In this document: one piece after another, positions 11,105-21,360 of the stretch
Layout of the letters: the number at the start of each line of letters is the position of its first letter
Numbering within the stretch: position 1 is the stretch's first letter
Assembly (NCBI GenBank): GCA_051294375.1
Contig: CM119270.1
Coordinates: 20,854,417-20,918,416, forward strand
Source of the DNA: Paraspadella gotoi
Taxonomy: Eukaryota > Chaetognatha
DNA length: 64,000 bases
Direction of reading: 5' to 3'
Notes under the pieces: generated by a model
Databases searched by the model: none
Told to the model about the DNA's origin: nothing
What the model saw: only the letters and a program-made list of their open reading frames with translations
Translations under genes and position numbers: made by a program

Positions 11105-11470
11105 GACTAAAATTAAATTCTGGAATCAAGCAACAGAAATGGGGCGTTCTGGGAAAAGAGAGCAACAGAAATGGGGCGTTCTGGGAAAAGAGAGAAATAA
11201 AAATGGGGCCCTCTGGGAAAAGAAAGCCCCTCTGTCATGCCTAATCCATTTTCCCCTTTCCATGCCTTTGGTTTCCCCATGTCTTCCTTCCTTTCCCCTG
11301 TCTTTGATTTTTAACACTCGTCCCCTCCACATCCCCATTTCCCCCCCCCCTTCCACAACCCCTTTTCCAGTTTCAGCACTTCAAGGGATATCTCGCTGGC
11401 CTCACGGTTTTAGTAGGAAAATCCGAAAATCCCGACGTCATACAGTGTCTTCACAACTGTAAAGAAGGTA
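11105..11470 (+). repeat. Repeat block with AACAGAAATGGGGCGTTCTG units
   Basis: Two and a half tandem copies of a roughly 34-base unit, then a C-rich stretch (11,225-11,370). The whole block is mirrored at 2,620-2,980. A related short motif (CCCCATTTCTGT) appears near 38,887. It lies in the intron upstream of the first visible calsyntenin exon. Confidence 0.7.
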
Positions 11471-11653
11471 TTTTATAAAATATGGAATAAATATATAATT
11501 GTAAACAATATAAACGTAAGGCTACGAACAATTCTTTGTTATAGAAATATATATATTCTGTTTAAAATTAAAAAGTAGGTATCACAGTCACAATTATTTG
11601 AATAAACCAAAGCATCATTGTCAATCAATATTTTGCCGACCTAAAGATTCTCG

Positions 11654-11659
<6 letters not shown>

Positions 11660-11721
<62 letters not shown>

Positions 11722-11735
11722 CTCCCTCTTCTCTC
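11660..11735 (+). repeat. (CT)n microsatellite next to an exon
   Basis: A long CT run ending about 20 bases before the exon acceptor at 11,754. It effectively supplies the polypyrimidine tract of that splice site. The length differs from the inverted copy at 2,349-2,440. Confidence 0.95.
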
Positions 11736-11754
11736 TCCCCCCCTCTCCCCACAG

Positions 11755-11863
11755 GACTAGACTATCTCGACATGAACAAAGTGCCGCAACACTCAAAAGT
11801 CACCTTTAATCCTGACATGACTGAGGTTACTCTCAATTCGAGGAACGAGGAAGATTTCGACAG
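11755..11863 (+). CDS. CLSTN: Calsyntenin exon a
   Basis: Acceptor CCCCACAG, donor GTTAATC. It begins with two bases of a split codon and ends with two (AG), encoding DYLDMNKVPQHSKVTF, then NPDMTEVTLNSRNEEDFDR. An acidic, strand-rich stretch of this kind leads into the VTYTNTR segment of the next exon. The inverted copy at 2,223-2,332 is frameshifted. The phase requires a preceding exon contributing one base; I cannot find it upstream. Confidence 0.82.
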
Positions 11864-12337
11864 GTTAATCATTTTAAAATTATGTAAATCAAATGTAATA
11901 TACAGTAATAAATAGGATATTTACGATATAATGCTTAACAATTGAAACAGTTCATGTAATAAGTATATCACTTAGTTAAAAGAGAAGCAAGGTGTTCTGG
12001 AAGTGAATAACCTTGACTGTGAGAGTCTTTATTAAAAGTATTCTCTAGTCCAAAATCATAACTTATCTGACTTATTTGTAATGGTTAATTTTTGTAACGG
12101 CTGTCCTAATTTCAAAATTTACACTTTAAACAAACTAAGTATTACTATTAATTTTAGTTTTCTTTCGCTTCTCACCTTGAAATCAACTCACCCATAAATT
12201 AACTTTCCCTTTTTTTTCTTCTCAGAATTCTTCGTCGCGTGACGTACACAAACACGCGAACTTACCCGACGCCGGGACATCGACCCGTCACCGTTCGAAC
12301 TACCGTCTCTTGCAAGAACGAAAAAGTGAGGTCGATG

Positions 12338-12384
<47 letters not shown>

Positions 12385-15320
12385 TTTGACTTCAATTTTG
12401 CTTTAATGGATTTTGTTACGAAAAATTTAATCTGACATTTTCGATCGTTAGCTTTTGAAACAACAGGTTCTATTAAATTTTTATTTAGTAATTTTCCTCA
12501 CCCTAATTTTTCCTTATTTATTCAAGAATAAAGTTATTCAAGTTTTAAAATTGTGAAAAGACTTGGCTCATGTTTTTTTAATCGAAAAAATAACCAAAAA
12601 GGAGTGTCTTTTGTCTTTTTTTGGGTTGTGATTTCTCATTGCGTCGAACTACTAGCGACGCGTAGTAAACTATTGAGTAGGAAAACAAAGGAACAACGAA
12701 ATTCCAGACTCCTATTTATAATAGGGAACTCGAGTCACAAAAATGATTATTTACTACAAATATAATAGTCCTCGTTATATATTATGCAATATAATATATA
12801 ATCCGTGATCGAATTTTATTAATTACGATAAGAATTATAATTTTTTACAATAAATCCCAGCACAATTAATCTTAAATTAATTATCAAAATGCCATCTTAA
12901 CCCCAAATCCCTCACCAGGTGGTGACCATCCCGGACCTCCGTCTCTTCGTCCAAGTCGCGTCACGTGACTCTCCATCCATCCGTCTGTCCGCGACCTTCG
13001 ACGTCTCCAAACCGGACTTCGTCGTGGAAAAGGGAGTCAGGGTCTTTCCGGATCTGGAGATCGTCGCCAGGAGCAACGAGGAGGAAGCCAGGAGGCTGGG
13101 TGAGAATATTGGGGCAGATTGGGCCAGTTTTGGGGTAGTTTTTGATAAGATTGGGTCAGTTGGGGTGGTTGGATGAGTCTTTGGTTCCTTCCCATTAAGA
13201 GTACAAACAGGTATTCATAACACTTTTTCTCAATTACTTGCACCTCTTAACCATTAGGGATTCTCCGACCGCTAATGTTTTCTACCCAATATCTCTCTCT
13301 CTCTCTCTCTCACACTCTTCTTCTGCACAAAAATTTTTCAATATTTCAAAATGTAATAGACGCTGATGAAGGCTTGAACACTACAAGCCGAAACATGTCC
13401 GTATTTGAATAAATAAAAATTCGTAACTCATAAACAATGAAAAAGAAAGGATTTTCACACCACCCAATATCTAATTTTATTCACTGAAAATCAGAAGAAT
13501 ATAAATATATGAAATATTAAAAATACGAGTATAAAATTTACCTATACTTTTAATTTGACCTTCTTAAATCAGAAAACTAAAGAAATCTTAAACTTGAGTA
13601 CATTTCTTTGTGTCGTTGACCTTAATTAACTGACACCTTGACTTTCGAATTGAAATGACAAAATTAATGGATTACACTAATCAGAAAAGTCGTTAGTTTA
13701 AATGTTTCTTTCGCGTGGAAGACTAAACTCTTTCCTCAGCCCTCCCTTTCTCTCCCCACGTTTATTTATTTGTTAAGTTTATCGTCTTAATTTAAATTTG
13801 TAATCATTTCACATTAGGTGATCGTGAGAAAAAAGTAATTGTAGTTAAGATATATATAAAATATATTTACTAAAAAATAATTTTATTAAAAAAACATTAA
13901 TTTGCACCAAAAAAAAACCAGAAAGTTTTTTTTTTTTTTTTCATTCCCTGTTCGTCAGATGTCGAGCGAGATTAAGAGATTTAATGGAAAACAGTTACGG
14001 GGCCGATGGCGCCTTCCGCTTGGTGCCGCAAATTAATTGCGGCGCCGGGTTTAATCTCCGTTGAAGAATGATGATGACGAAGATGACAATGATGATGATG
14101 ATGATGATGATGATGCTGACATCTGATAATTATCGTGATGATGATGATAGAAACTCCTCGGACCAAATTAACGTGCTTATTACAATTTTTTTCTCCAATT
14201 TTCAACGTAAATAATATTTTACTTATGCTGCATTTATTATTGTATCATTGAATTAATTATTCCTAAGCGATTTTGTATTAATAGATAACTTTGAAATTGA
14301 ATAGTTATTTTTCTCCCGTAAATTGTAATTTTGTACAATTGAGCCGGACTTTGTCAAATTCATTTGCGTACGTTAAAGGAATTACAATTAACGATATATT
14401 TTACAATTCGCCGTGAAAACCCAAAAAGTGATTCCCCTTTGAATCTTTATCACCCTCAGTCGCTCACAAACTTCCCTTTCCTCTTTCAAAGGTTTGCCAA
14501 ATCTTTTTCTCCGTCGAAGATTCATTGCAAATTCTTCCATCGTCGTAATCCAAGTCACAATGTGAACTCAAATAAATTTCAACTCTGTGATTTTCCAAAG
14601 ATTGACGATCGGTGTTTTTAAAACGAATATTATCTATCTAATTAGATTTGAGAGTATTATGACATAAGTTTCAAGTAAAAAAATTGACTGTAATTTCTGA
14701 TTTAGCTCAATGACAACTCTTAAATCAGACTTAGCTCAATCAGACTTAGCTCAATCAGACTTTAGCTCAATGACAACTCTTAAATCAGACTTGTTGATTC
14801 TTACAAACAACCACGTGGCATCGAATCGATTCACGTGAACTCACCAACCCTTACCTTCACCTCTCCCTTCCCTCCATTGCACCCAAACCCGGGGTTCATT
14901 CAGGTCTTCCCGCGAACCTGAGAAAACTGGACTCTTGCGTGGTCGAACCCAGGACTCCGTTGGACCCCGCGACCGAGAAGCTTCGCTACCCGGAGCATCT
15001 CATGGCGACGTTGCAGTTGGAACCGCGATTGGAACAAGGACAGAAGCTCGTCATCAAAGGTGCAGGAAAAGTCGCTCTTAAGCCACCGGGTCATCTCACG
15101 TATACTTTGATTGGCGTGAATGGAAAGTAAATGTATGGCGTTGTACTGATCACAATATCCATTTCATCGAACAGGCGTGGAACATCCCTTCAACTATCAA
15201 GAAGTTCTTCGCCAAATTATCTTCACGTCAAAAACTCCGCAGAATAAAGATTCACAGTCGTTCACGGTTCACTGCTCCGAGCAAGAAGGTCGATTCACAT
15301 CCAACTCTGTCACAGTTCAG
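11755..15320 (+). CDS. CLSTN: Calsyntenin, partial gene (five internal exons)
   Basis: Joining 11,755-11,863, 12,226-12,325, 12,919-13,099, 14,904-15,059 and 15,175-15,320 gives one uninterrupted frame of about 230 codons, with AG acceptors, GT donors and compatible phases at every junction. The product matches the membrane-proximal ectodomain of calsyntenins. It contains VTYTNTRTYPTPG, VVTIPDLRLFVQVA, a GVRVFPDLEIVA strand, LDSCVVEP and HCSEQEGRFTSNS, at the spacing I know from this family. Calsyntenins are type I synaptic membrane proteins with two N-terminal cadherin domains and an LNS-like region, and act in synapse adhesion and kinesin-1 cargo docking. Cadherin exons upstream and the transmembrane and acidic cytoplasmic exons downstream are not visible, so the gene is incomplete here. 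Introns are 90-1,800 bases and hold microsatellites. The Drosophila orthologue is called Cals. Identification rests on recalled family features, not a search. Confidence 0.87.
12226..12325 (+). CDS. CLSTN: Calsyntenin exon b
   Basis: Acceptor CTTCTCAG, donor GTGAGG. One base completes the split Arg codon from exon a, followed by 33 codons: ILRRVTYTNTRTYPTPG, then HRPVTVRTTVSCKNEK. The aromatic-Asn-(T/S)-R...PTPG pattern and the following Cys are the most diagnostic calsyntenin features in the window. Confidence 0.87.
12338..12384 (+). repeat. (GTC)n microsatellite in a calsyntenin intron
   Basis: About 15 uninterrupted GTC units beginning about a dozen bases after the donor site of exon b. 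The same trinucleotide is the microsatellite part of the compound repeat at 43,420-44,590. Confidence 0.95.
12919..13099 (+). CDS. CLSTN: Calsyntenin exon c
   Basis: Acceptor CTCACCAG, donor GTGAGAAT. The exon has 60 full codons plus one base: VVTIPDLRLFVQVA, a SPSIRLSATFDV strand, KPDFVVEKGVRVFPDLEIVA, and a charged tail NEEEARRLG. It is much GC-richer than the introns. The open frame continues a little into the intron only by chance; the donor and the match to the next exon fix the end. Confidence 0.85.
13358..13405 (+). ncRNA. Hammerhead-ribozyme-like motif
   Basis: The core CTGATGA (13,363-13,369) is followed, after one extra A, by a six-base-pair stem GGCTTG/CAAGCC (13,371-13,376 and 13,384-13,389) with a seven-base loop. 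GAAA then follows at 13,390-13,393, and an AC-AT-GT mini-stem precedes the cleavage triplet GTC. The ACG just before the core can pair with the CGT after that triplet, as stem I of a type I hammerhead. Short-stem hammerheads of this kind are known from terminal repeats of Penelope-like retroelements. The extra A between core and stem II is not canonical, so activity is uncertain. An AATAAA-type tail follows at about 13,410. Confidence 0.6.
13415..13925 (+). other. AT-rich intronic DNA, no feature seen
   Basis: Lies within the intron between calsyntenin exons c and d. It is AT-rich with short A runs; I see nothing further. Confidence 0.6.
13958..14062 (+). promoter_or_regulatory. GC-rich palindromic island, candidate regulatory element
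   Basis: Inside an AT-rich intron sits a roughly 100-base island with nested symmetry. Arms GGTGCCGCAA (14,022-14,031) and TTGCGGCGCC (14,037-14,046) flank ATTAA; an outer GAGATTAA (from about 13,968) faces TTTAATCTC (14,050-14,058), and GGCGCC occurs twice. The AATTAATT core is a generic homeodomain-type site. It is followed by a (GAT)n run. The function is inferred only from composition and symmetry. Confidence 0.35.
14068..14155 (+). repeat. (GAT)n microsatellite
   Basis: GATGAT units with a few interruptions, within the intron between exons c and d. Confidence 0.9.
14156..14903 (+). other. Intronic DNA with short TTAGCTCAATCAGAC repeats
   Basis: Unremarkable AT-rich intron except for three copies of TTAGCTCAAT(C/G)A and two copies of GACAACTCTTAAATCAGACT between 14,700 and 14,790. 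Confidence 0.6.
14904..15059 (+). CDS. CLSTN: Calsyntenin exon d
   Basis: Acceptor TTCATTCAG, donor GTGCAGG. Two bases complete the Gly codon split with exon c, then 51 codons and one base. It encodes LPANLRKLDSCVVEPRTPL followed by PATEKLRYPEHLMATLQLEP, ending LVIKG. The Leu-Asp-x-Cys-x-Val turn followed by a helical stretch and a hydrophobic strand is the arrangement found just before the last ectodomain strand in calsyntenins. Confidence 0.85.
15175..15320 (+). CDS. CLSTN: Calsyntenin exon e
   Basis: Acceptor CGAACAG, donor GTCAGT, leaving phase 0. It encodes GVEHPFNYQEVLRQI, then a basic/polar loop, then FTVHCSEQEGRFTSNSVTVQ. The (Y)xEVL...C(S)E.xGR(F/Y).SN pattern closes the calsyntenin ectodomain; in the family a short linker and the transmembrane helix follow. 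Those exons are not found within the next several kilobases. Confidence 0.86.
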
Positions 15321-16329
15321 GTCAGTTTTACTTTTTTTTCGTTTTCCTTTTTTACGATTCGGTCGTTGGACCGTCGTCGTCGTCGTCGTCGTCATGTGCC
15401 CTTTTTTCAATTACTTGTTACTTCACGATCGTTGCGCTACCATTTTAACAAATCGATCTATACAACTTTTGTATGTCTTTTGAAGTGAAATATATAAACA
15501 AACAAACAAGTATAAACAATTTTAAAAAATTATTCCACTTGCCTCTTGAAAATTAGTAAAGCATTGCATAAAAGTTTATTTATTAAATATTCTAGATATA
15601 TTTCCTCCTTTGTAGACATTGGTCACTATGGACCGGCTTGTAGGGGTTCTGGGCTTTCGTCTTTCTTCAAACATAATAATCAATCTGCAACTAGCAAGAC
15701 CCTCCAAGATTTTATTCGAGAAACTATTTTGAATTATTCGTCTTCTTCGTCGTCGTCTTCTTTTTCGTCGTAGTCGTCATCATCGTCTTCTTCGTCGTCG
15801 TCGTCGTCGTCGTCCTCCCGTTTTATTCCTTCTCGTTAAAACAAAAGACGGTTGGTCGCCGTTGTCGTTGTTGTTGTTCTTTATCTAGTCGGCGTCTTCG
15901 GTGTTATCGCCGTCGTTGTCGTCGTCGTCGTCGTCGTCCCACTTCACTTTGCATCGAGACTTTTTGTCGATTTCAATGACATCATTCTAAAACTCAATAA
16001 TAAGTTGATGTGAAGAACTGTTGAAATGACTGTTGAGAGCAGTGAATTGTGCAGAGCGATGCATGTTGCTGAACGTGCGTAACATATTTTGTAACTAATG
16101 GGGACGTTAATGTATCAAAATATGCGAACAATTAAAAAACCAACAAAATTGGTCATATATATTTACATACATATTTACTATTATTTAGCCTATCCAAAAT
16201 CAGGGAGTATATTGTTTATTTATTAAATTAATGGAATTAAAAATAAAACAAAATAAAATAAAAATCCCTGTCAACTTACTTAAATGTCGTTGACAGATAA
16301 CGAATTTTGTTTTATGTATGTATAAGCTC
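15321..16329 (+). other. Post-exon intron with (GTC)/(TTC) trinucleotide repeats
   Basis: Trinucleotide-rich stretches occur at 15,370-15,395, 15,735-15,830 and 15,905-15,940, with AT-rich DNA between. No transmembrane-encoding exon in the required phase is seen. Confidence 0.65.
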
Positions 16330-16669
16330 GTAGAAACAATGTCTAAATTAATGTCAAATTTTTATACTCGCTGTAACAATTTCATACATCAGAGAAACCA
16401 ATGGAACCTGATAAGTTTACTTTTCGAAATATAAACTAATTGACCTTCACGCGCTGAATATTCTGGAAACGAAGCCTCAAAAGAACATTATGACGAAATA
16501 GCAAAATCGCAAATTCGTTTTGTACTTTTTTGCCAAGAGTTTTTGCAGAAAGAGAAAGAGGATGAGGAGGAGGAGGAGAAGAAGAAACCTAAATGGCTCA
16601 ATGAAACCAAAAATCAGAATCTCTTTAAAAGTCAAACGACAGAGAGAGAAAAAGAGAAGAAGAAAATAG

Positions 16670-16720
16670 GGAGAAGAAAAAGGAGAGAGGAGAGACGAGA
16701 GAGAGAGAGAGAGCAAGTTA
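16670..16720 (+). repeat. (GA)n-rich patch
   Basis: GA-rich run with AGGAGAGA interruptions. Copy B has a longer GA tract at 26,440-26,530. Confidence 0.8.
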
Positions 16721-16920
16721 ATTGATCTTGTCACCCAAGATGGCTTTTCCGAGAAATAGAGCACTAAGAGAACCTCATAGCGTGAGGAAAACTCACATTT
16801 TTTGCCATTTGGTAAATTTTTAAAGTCCCGTTTTTATCTTAAAAATTTCGTGAAAAACTTAAAATGATACAACCCCTAACAAGAGACAACAGTGTGAAAA
16901 GATTGTGAATCTATTTTCAG

Positions 16921-17535
16921 CTCTGGTCATCTCTGTGACACTGATCACGGATCCTGTGAGAGATCAGGCGACCTTCTTCTTCACCATCGCCATATTCAGT
17001 TCACTTCCCCCGCCCCCCCCTTCTTCAGGCGTGAATCTCTCTCGCCTCGTTTCGAGTCACGTTTTCTCACTCGTCTTTCACTCACGCGTGATTCTCGACA
17101 GACGTGATTTTTTTTTCTTATCGTCTTCGTGGCGAAGATCGAAAGACGGACGACGACGTCGTGAGATGTCAGAGTTCACGGTTTGTGAAAGTGAAATTGG
17201 AGTCATTTTAAAAGGTTGGATCTCCGGTGAAACGAAGCCTTTAGCTTCTTACTCGCGTGGACGAGATCCTTCTGGTTTGCCCGAGGCCTTCCGGACGTGC
17301 ACCATGTTCACGTCTTCTTCCTGGAATGGCAGAGAATCTCGAGGCGTGCACGAAGCCCTCCTGACGTACACGCAACCATACTGCGTGTGCCAAAGCATCC
17401 TGACGTGCACGAAGCCATTTCTGGTTCTTATGAAGGGCGGGCGCTGAAGCGAAGTCTCATTTCTGTTGCCTCATTGAGTCTCGAAGGACGAGCGCTCGTG
17501 CGAGGAAAGGATGCGGAACGAGTTTTCTCTCTTGT
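16921..17535 (+). other. GC-rich segment with GACGTGCACGAAG repeats
   Basis: A better-balanced composition than the surroundings, with an open frame of about 180 codons and three or four spaced TGACGT(G/A)CACG(A)A(G) motifs between 17,290 and 17,420. The frame is destroyed by indels in copy B (26,720-27,230). I do not recognise the translated sequence. It may be an exon of something unknown or just repeat-derived; I would not call a gene here. Confidence 0.35.
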
Positions 17536-17537
17536 TC

Positions 17538-17570
<33 letters not shown>

Positions 17571-18440
17571 TTTTTGTTGTTTTTAATCCTTTCCTTAAAA
17601 TTTTAATTGAGAAATATTATGATTTATAGTTTACAATGATTAATATACCCTCTTTAGTATTCATTTTATTCAATGATAGATAACTAAAAATTTTAAATTT
17701 TATTTTTCTCACGATCGAGTTTCGTTATCTTTCTTTTTTTTAAATTTAAATTAAATATTTTATTTTTTTTTTCTTCCTCCTTCATATTTTTCTTTAAGTT
17801 TTATTTCTTTTTTTCTTTTTCTTTTTTTTATCTCTATCGAAGGAAAAATCCGATGTCGTAGACGCGCGTGAAAAATCTTCTTGTTGTTGTTGTCGTCGTC
17901 GTATTCGTTGTTTTCGTTTGTTGTTTTTATCGCGTTAGTATTTATTGTTTTGTTTGTTGTTTAAGTCGTTTCCCTTTTTCTTCGGCGTCATCTTTGTCGT
18001 CGTCGTTGTCGTCATCATCTTCATCATTGTTGTCCTTTTTTTGTCATCCTTGTGTTGTATAATTGTCGTCTTAATCCTCATCGTCTCTTTTAATTCTTCG
18101 GCATCGTCATCGTTTTCTTCTTCGGCATCGTCGGCCCTATTGTTGTCGTTTTCGTCGTCGTCTTCATCGTCGTCATCGTCGTCTCACCAGTTTGTGTTTG
18201 TCGTTTCAGTTAATGATGGCGACTTTTATTTCTTTCTTTTTCTTTTAGTTGTGAGTTGAAAGGAAATCGTTACTTTCCTTCTATTTCTTTCTTTTTTTTT
18301 AAATTCTTAGTTTTATTTTTTATTTCTCGTTTTTTTTTATTTCCCTCTTTTATGTCGCCGCTCTTTCTACTTTCCCCACCGTTTTTATGACCTTGAAAAA
18401 CCGACGGACGGGGAGTGCGTAGACGGCGGACGGGAAGGAC
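17536..18440 (+). other. Non-coding with GTT/GTC trinucleotide clusters
   Basis: (GTT)n occurs near 17,540-17,580, and mixed GTC/TTC/ATC clusters from 17,880 to 18,185, with T-rich DNA between. A GGAC-rich patch closes the region. No gene seen. Confidence 0.65.
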
Positions 18441-19065
18441 GACGGACGGCCCCGTCCTCTTCCTCCCCCTCTTACTCCCTCTCCTCTGTCTTCCTGTCTC
18501 CCCTCCTCTTCCTATTCCTCTCCCCTGTTCCTCCCCCTACCCCTGTTCCCCCCTCTTCTTCCCCCTCCCCTCTTCATCCCTCTCCCCTCTTCCTCCCCCT
18601 CTTCCTCTTCCTCCCCCTCTTCCTCCCTTCCCCGTCTTCCTGCCCCTCCTCTCTCCATTCCTCCCCTGTTCCTCCCCCTACCCCTGTTCCTCCCCCTCTT
18701 CTTCCCCCTCCCCTCTTCACCCTCTCTCTCTTCCTCCCCCTCTCCCTCTTCCTCCCCCTCTTCCTCCCTCTCCCGTCTTCCTCCCCTCCCCTCTTCCTAT
18801 TTCTCCCACTGTGCCTTCCCCTTGCCCCTTCCTGCCTCCCATTTCCTCCCCTCCCCCTCTTCTCCCTCTCCCCATTCCTCCCCTCTTCCCTCTTCCTCCC
18901 CCTCTTCCCTCCCTCTCTTTCTCCCTCTCCAAGCTCTTCCTGCCCCTCCCCTCTTCCTCCCCTACCCCTCTTCCTGCCCTCCCCTTCTTTGCTCCCCCTC
19001 TTCCTCCCCCTCCCCTCTTCCTCTTCTCCCCTTTCTCCCCCTCTTCCTTCCCTCTCCCCTCCCTT
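18441..19065 (+). repeat. 600-bp CCTCTTCCTCCCC polypyrimidine minisatellite
   Basis: About 620 bases of almost pure C/T built from CTTCCTCCCCCT-like units of 12-24 bases. The complementary strand is G-rich, with many GGGGGAGG blocks. The tract could form triplex or G-quadruplex structures. Copy B carries an expanded version of about 1 kb. Confidence 0.9.
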
Positions 19066-20980
19066 GAACTTAAAAAGATTTCGAGTCTTTTATTTTCTTT
19101 CTGTTTTTCGCCGCAATTGTCGCTGTCGTCGTCGTCGTCGTCGTCGTCGTCGTTGCCATCGCTGCTGTTGTAGTCATTTTTTTCTTCTTTAAAAACAAAA
19201 ACCCCAACCAATCGATTGCATTTCGCCCTCCATTGCAACCAGAACGGAACCATCTGAATGCAATCTTGAAAAAAAAATAGAGAACTGAATTCGTCATCGT
19301 CGTCTTCGTTTTTTATCTTTATCTTCATCTAGATCGTCGTCGTCGTCGTCGGCCTCCTCCTCCTCCTCCTCCTCCTCCTCCAACCTTTGGCGATTTTACA
19401 ACCGTTTCGTCTGCGTTTTGTTGTTGTTTTGTTATTTACGATTCTTTCCTCGCTGTCGTCGTTTCTCGATTCGCCGTCGTTCCTTGCGTTGAAGTTGTTT
19501 TCTCTTGTCACGTTACGATTTTCGTCAAGTCGGTCGGTCGGTTACTTTGTATATCCGAGATTGTTTTACATGTCTTAACCAACTTTGTCTTGCAATAATA
19601 AGATTGCATCATTTGTGATATTGCAAAGATTAAGTTTGGATGATTGCTTCGTTGGTAGATTTTCATTGCGATTGATTCTCTTGCTGATGGTAGAGATGAT
19701 TTCTTGCAGATTGTCCGACTTTTTACGAATTCAGTAGGAATCTTTGTTTATTCGTTGGAATTGGATCACTTTTTCTCGATGCACCAAATATTGTAAGAAA
19801 CTGTAAGGATTTTGTATCGACTGCTTTGTCTTAATTATTTTCATTTCTTTTCTTTAATTAATAAACTGTAAATCAGGTTAGCCAAAAATGATAATACTAA
19901 GCAACGGTATTGTCCAAAGTATTGACCAAAACTCACAATATCTTCTTTGTTGAGAATCACGGTCGATATCTCATCGGATCTTGGCTTAGTTTTTTGTTTA
20001 TTCCCTTCTCTTTTAATATTCATCATTCGCGATTAAAAATAATGACGCAATAATGACACAAAATGACTCAATAATGACGCGAAAATTACCTAAATTCGTT
20101 CGCTTACGTTCGAATGATCATAAGCGAAAAGTAAAGATATAGGGTACAACATTTTTTTCTGTTTCTCGTTACGAAAAGTTTAGGTTAATTGAATTAATTT
20201 CGCGTAACTGAGTTATCGCTTTTTCAACCTCAGATACGAGAGAGAAAAAATATTTATTTAGGATAAAAAAAATTGTTTAATTTGTTCATAATGTCGTTGC
20301 TTTTGAGACAATTAAGGATTTGTTGCGTAATATTTTAAGGACTACAATCTTTATCTTTCCTTGTAAAAAAAATATTTTTCTCAATCATTTTTTTTTATTC
20401 TCTTTCTTTTAAATTTCCCTTTTATAAATCTTCCCCCATAAAAAGTTGTTTTTTTTTTCAAATCTTCCTTTTCAAAAATCCACTTTGCCAAATCATTCCC
20501 CTTTCATCTATAAATAAATAAAAATAAAAAATCCCCTAGATAACAACACTCTCCCCCTCCAGATCCCCTTCCCCCCCAACAGAGAGAATCCCTCTACACA
20601 TTTTCGATTTTTCTATCTTCCAACTTTTATACGATTTGTAAGAATTTTTTTTTACGAGGATCAAAAAAAAAGTAGGAAATGTTTACGATTTAGAAACCGA
20701 ATTTACAAACATTTCGGGTCCAAAAGTTAATTCGCGTGACCCACGATTTAAAGAGCGTGAGGATGATTTTTATCGCTTTATCCCTCTTATCATTTTATCA
20801 CTTTATCACCTTTTAAAAACGTTATTCTTTTATCATTTTAATTCCCTTATCATCTTATCCTTTTACAATTTGTTTTATTATCACAATCCCTTTAGGAACT
20901 CTGCTCTTTCCTATTTCCTCCCCCCTATCTTTTAAAAGGCTAGGGGTTCTCAGCTTCTTCCTCATTTCCGCAGGGCCTTT
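19066..20980 (+). other. Non-coding DNA with short trinucleotide runs
   Basis: (GTC)n lies at 19,120-19,155 and (GTC)n followed by (CCT)n at 19,332-19,382. The rest is AT-rich and unassigned, including TTTATC-rich DNA at 20,765-20,880. The sequence is matched by copy B at 29,225-31,010. No gene seen. Confidence 0.6.
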
Positions 20981-21140
20981 TACATCTTCCTCCTCTTTCT
21001 CCTCCTCCTCTTCCTCCTTATCCTCCTCCTCCTCTTCCTCCTCTTCCTTCTCCCCCAAGACCGCGTATTCCCTCTTCTCTTCTTTTCTCGTCCCTCGGCT
21101 TTAAAACAGGCAGCCTCTTCTCTCTCATCCTCTCTCTCTC

Positions 21141-21200
<60 letters not shown>

Positions 21201-21264
21201 TCCTCATTTTTGAATCTTCCTATATTTACGTCTAGCTTTTCTTCGTCGATTGACCGAAAATACA

Positions 21265-21306
<42 letters not shown>

Positions 21307-21360
21307 CTCCTCTCTCTCTCTCTCTCTCCTCTCTCTCTCATCGTAATCTCTCTCTCTCAT
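20981..21360 (+). repeat. CCT and CT microsatellite cluster
   Basis: CTCCTCCTCTTCC runs (20,985-21,050) precede two blocks of nearly pure CT (21,118-21,203 and 21,270-21,360). In copy B these blocks are broken up (31,160-31,390). Confidence 0.9.

Noticed and set aside
13957-14036. Short exon beginning ATGTCGAGCGAGATTAAG after a polypyrimidine-CAG
   Set aside because: The frame closes after 25 codons without a donor, and exons c and d already join in phase. Kept only as an observation under the palindromic island.
16921-17447. Next calsyntenin exon (transmembrane) after exon e
   Set aside because: An AG acceptor precedes a hydrophobic stretch, but the open frame needs one overhanging base while exon e ends in phase 0; phase 0 reads into a stop after five codons. 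The sequence also does not resemble the calsyntenin linker and helix.
18415-19173. Pro/Ser/Leu-rich open frame that could suggest a mucin or extensin-like protein (also 27,813-29,336)
   Set aside because: Pure C/T composition with no start or splice context, and not conserved in frame between the two duplicate copies.
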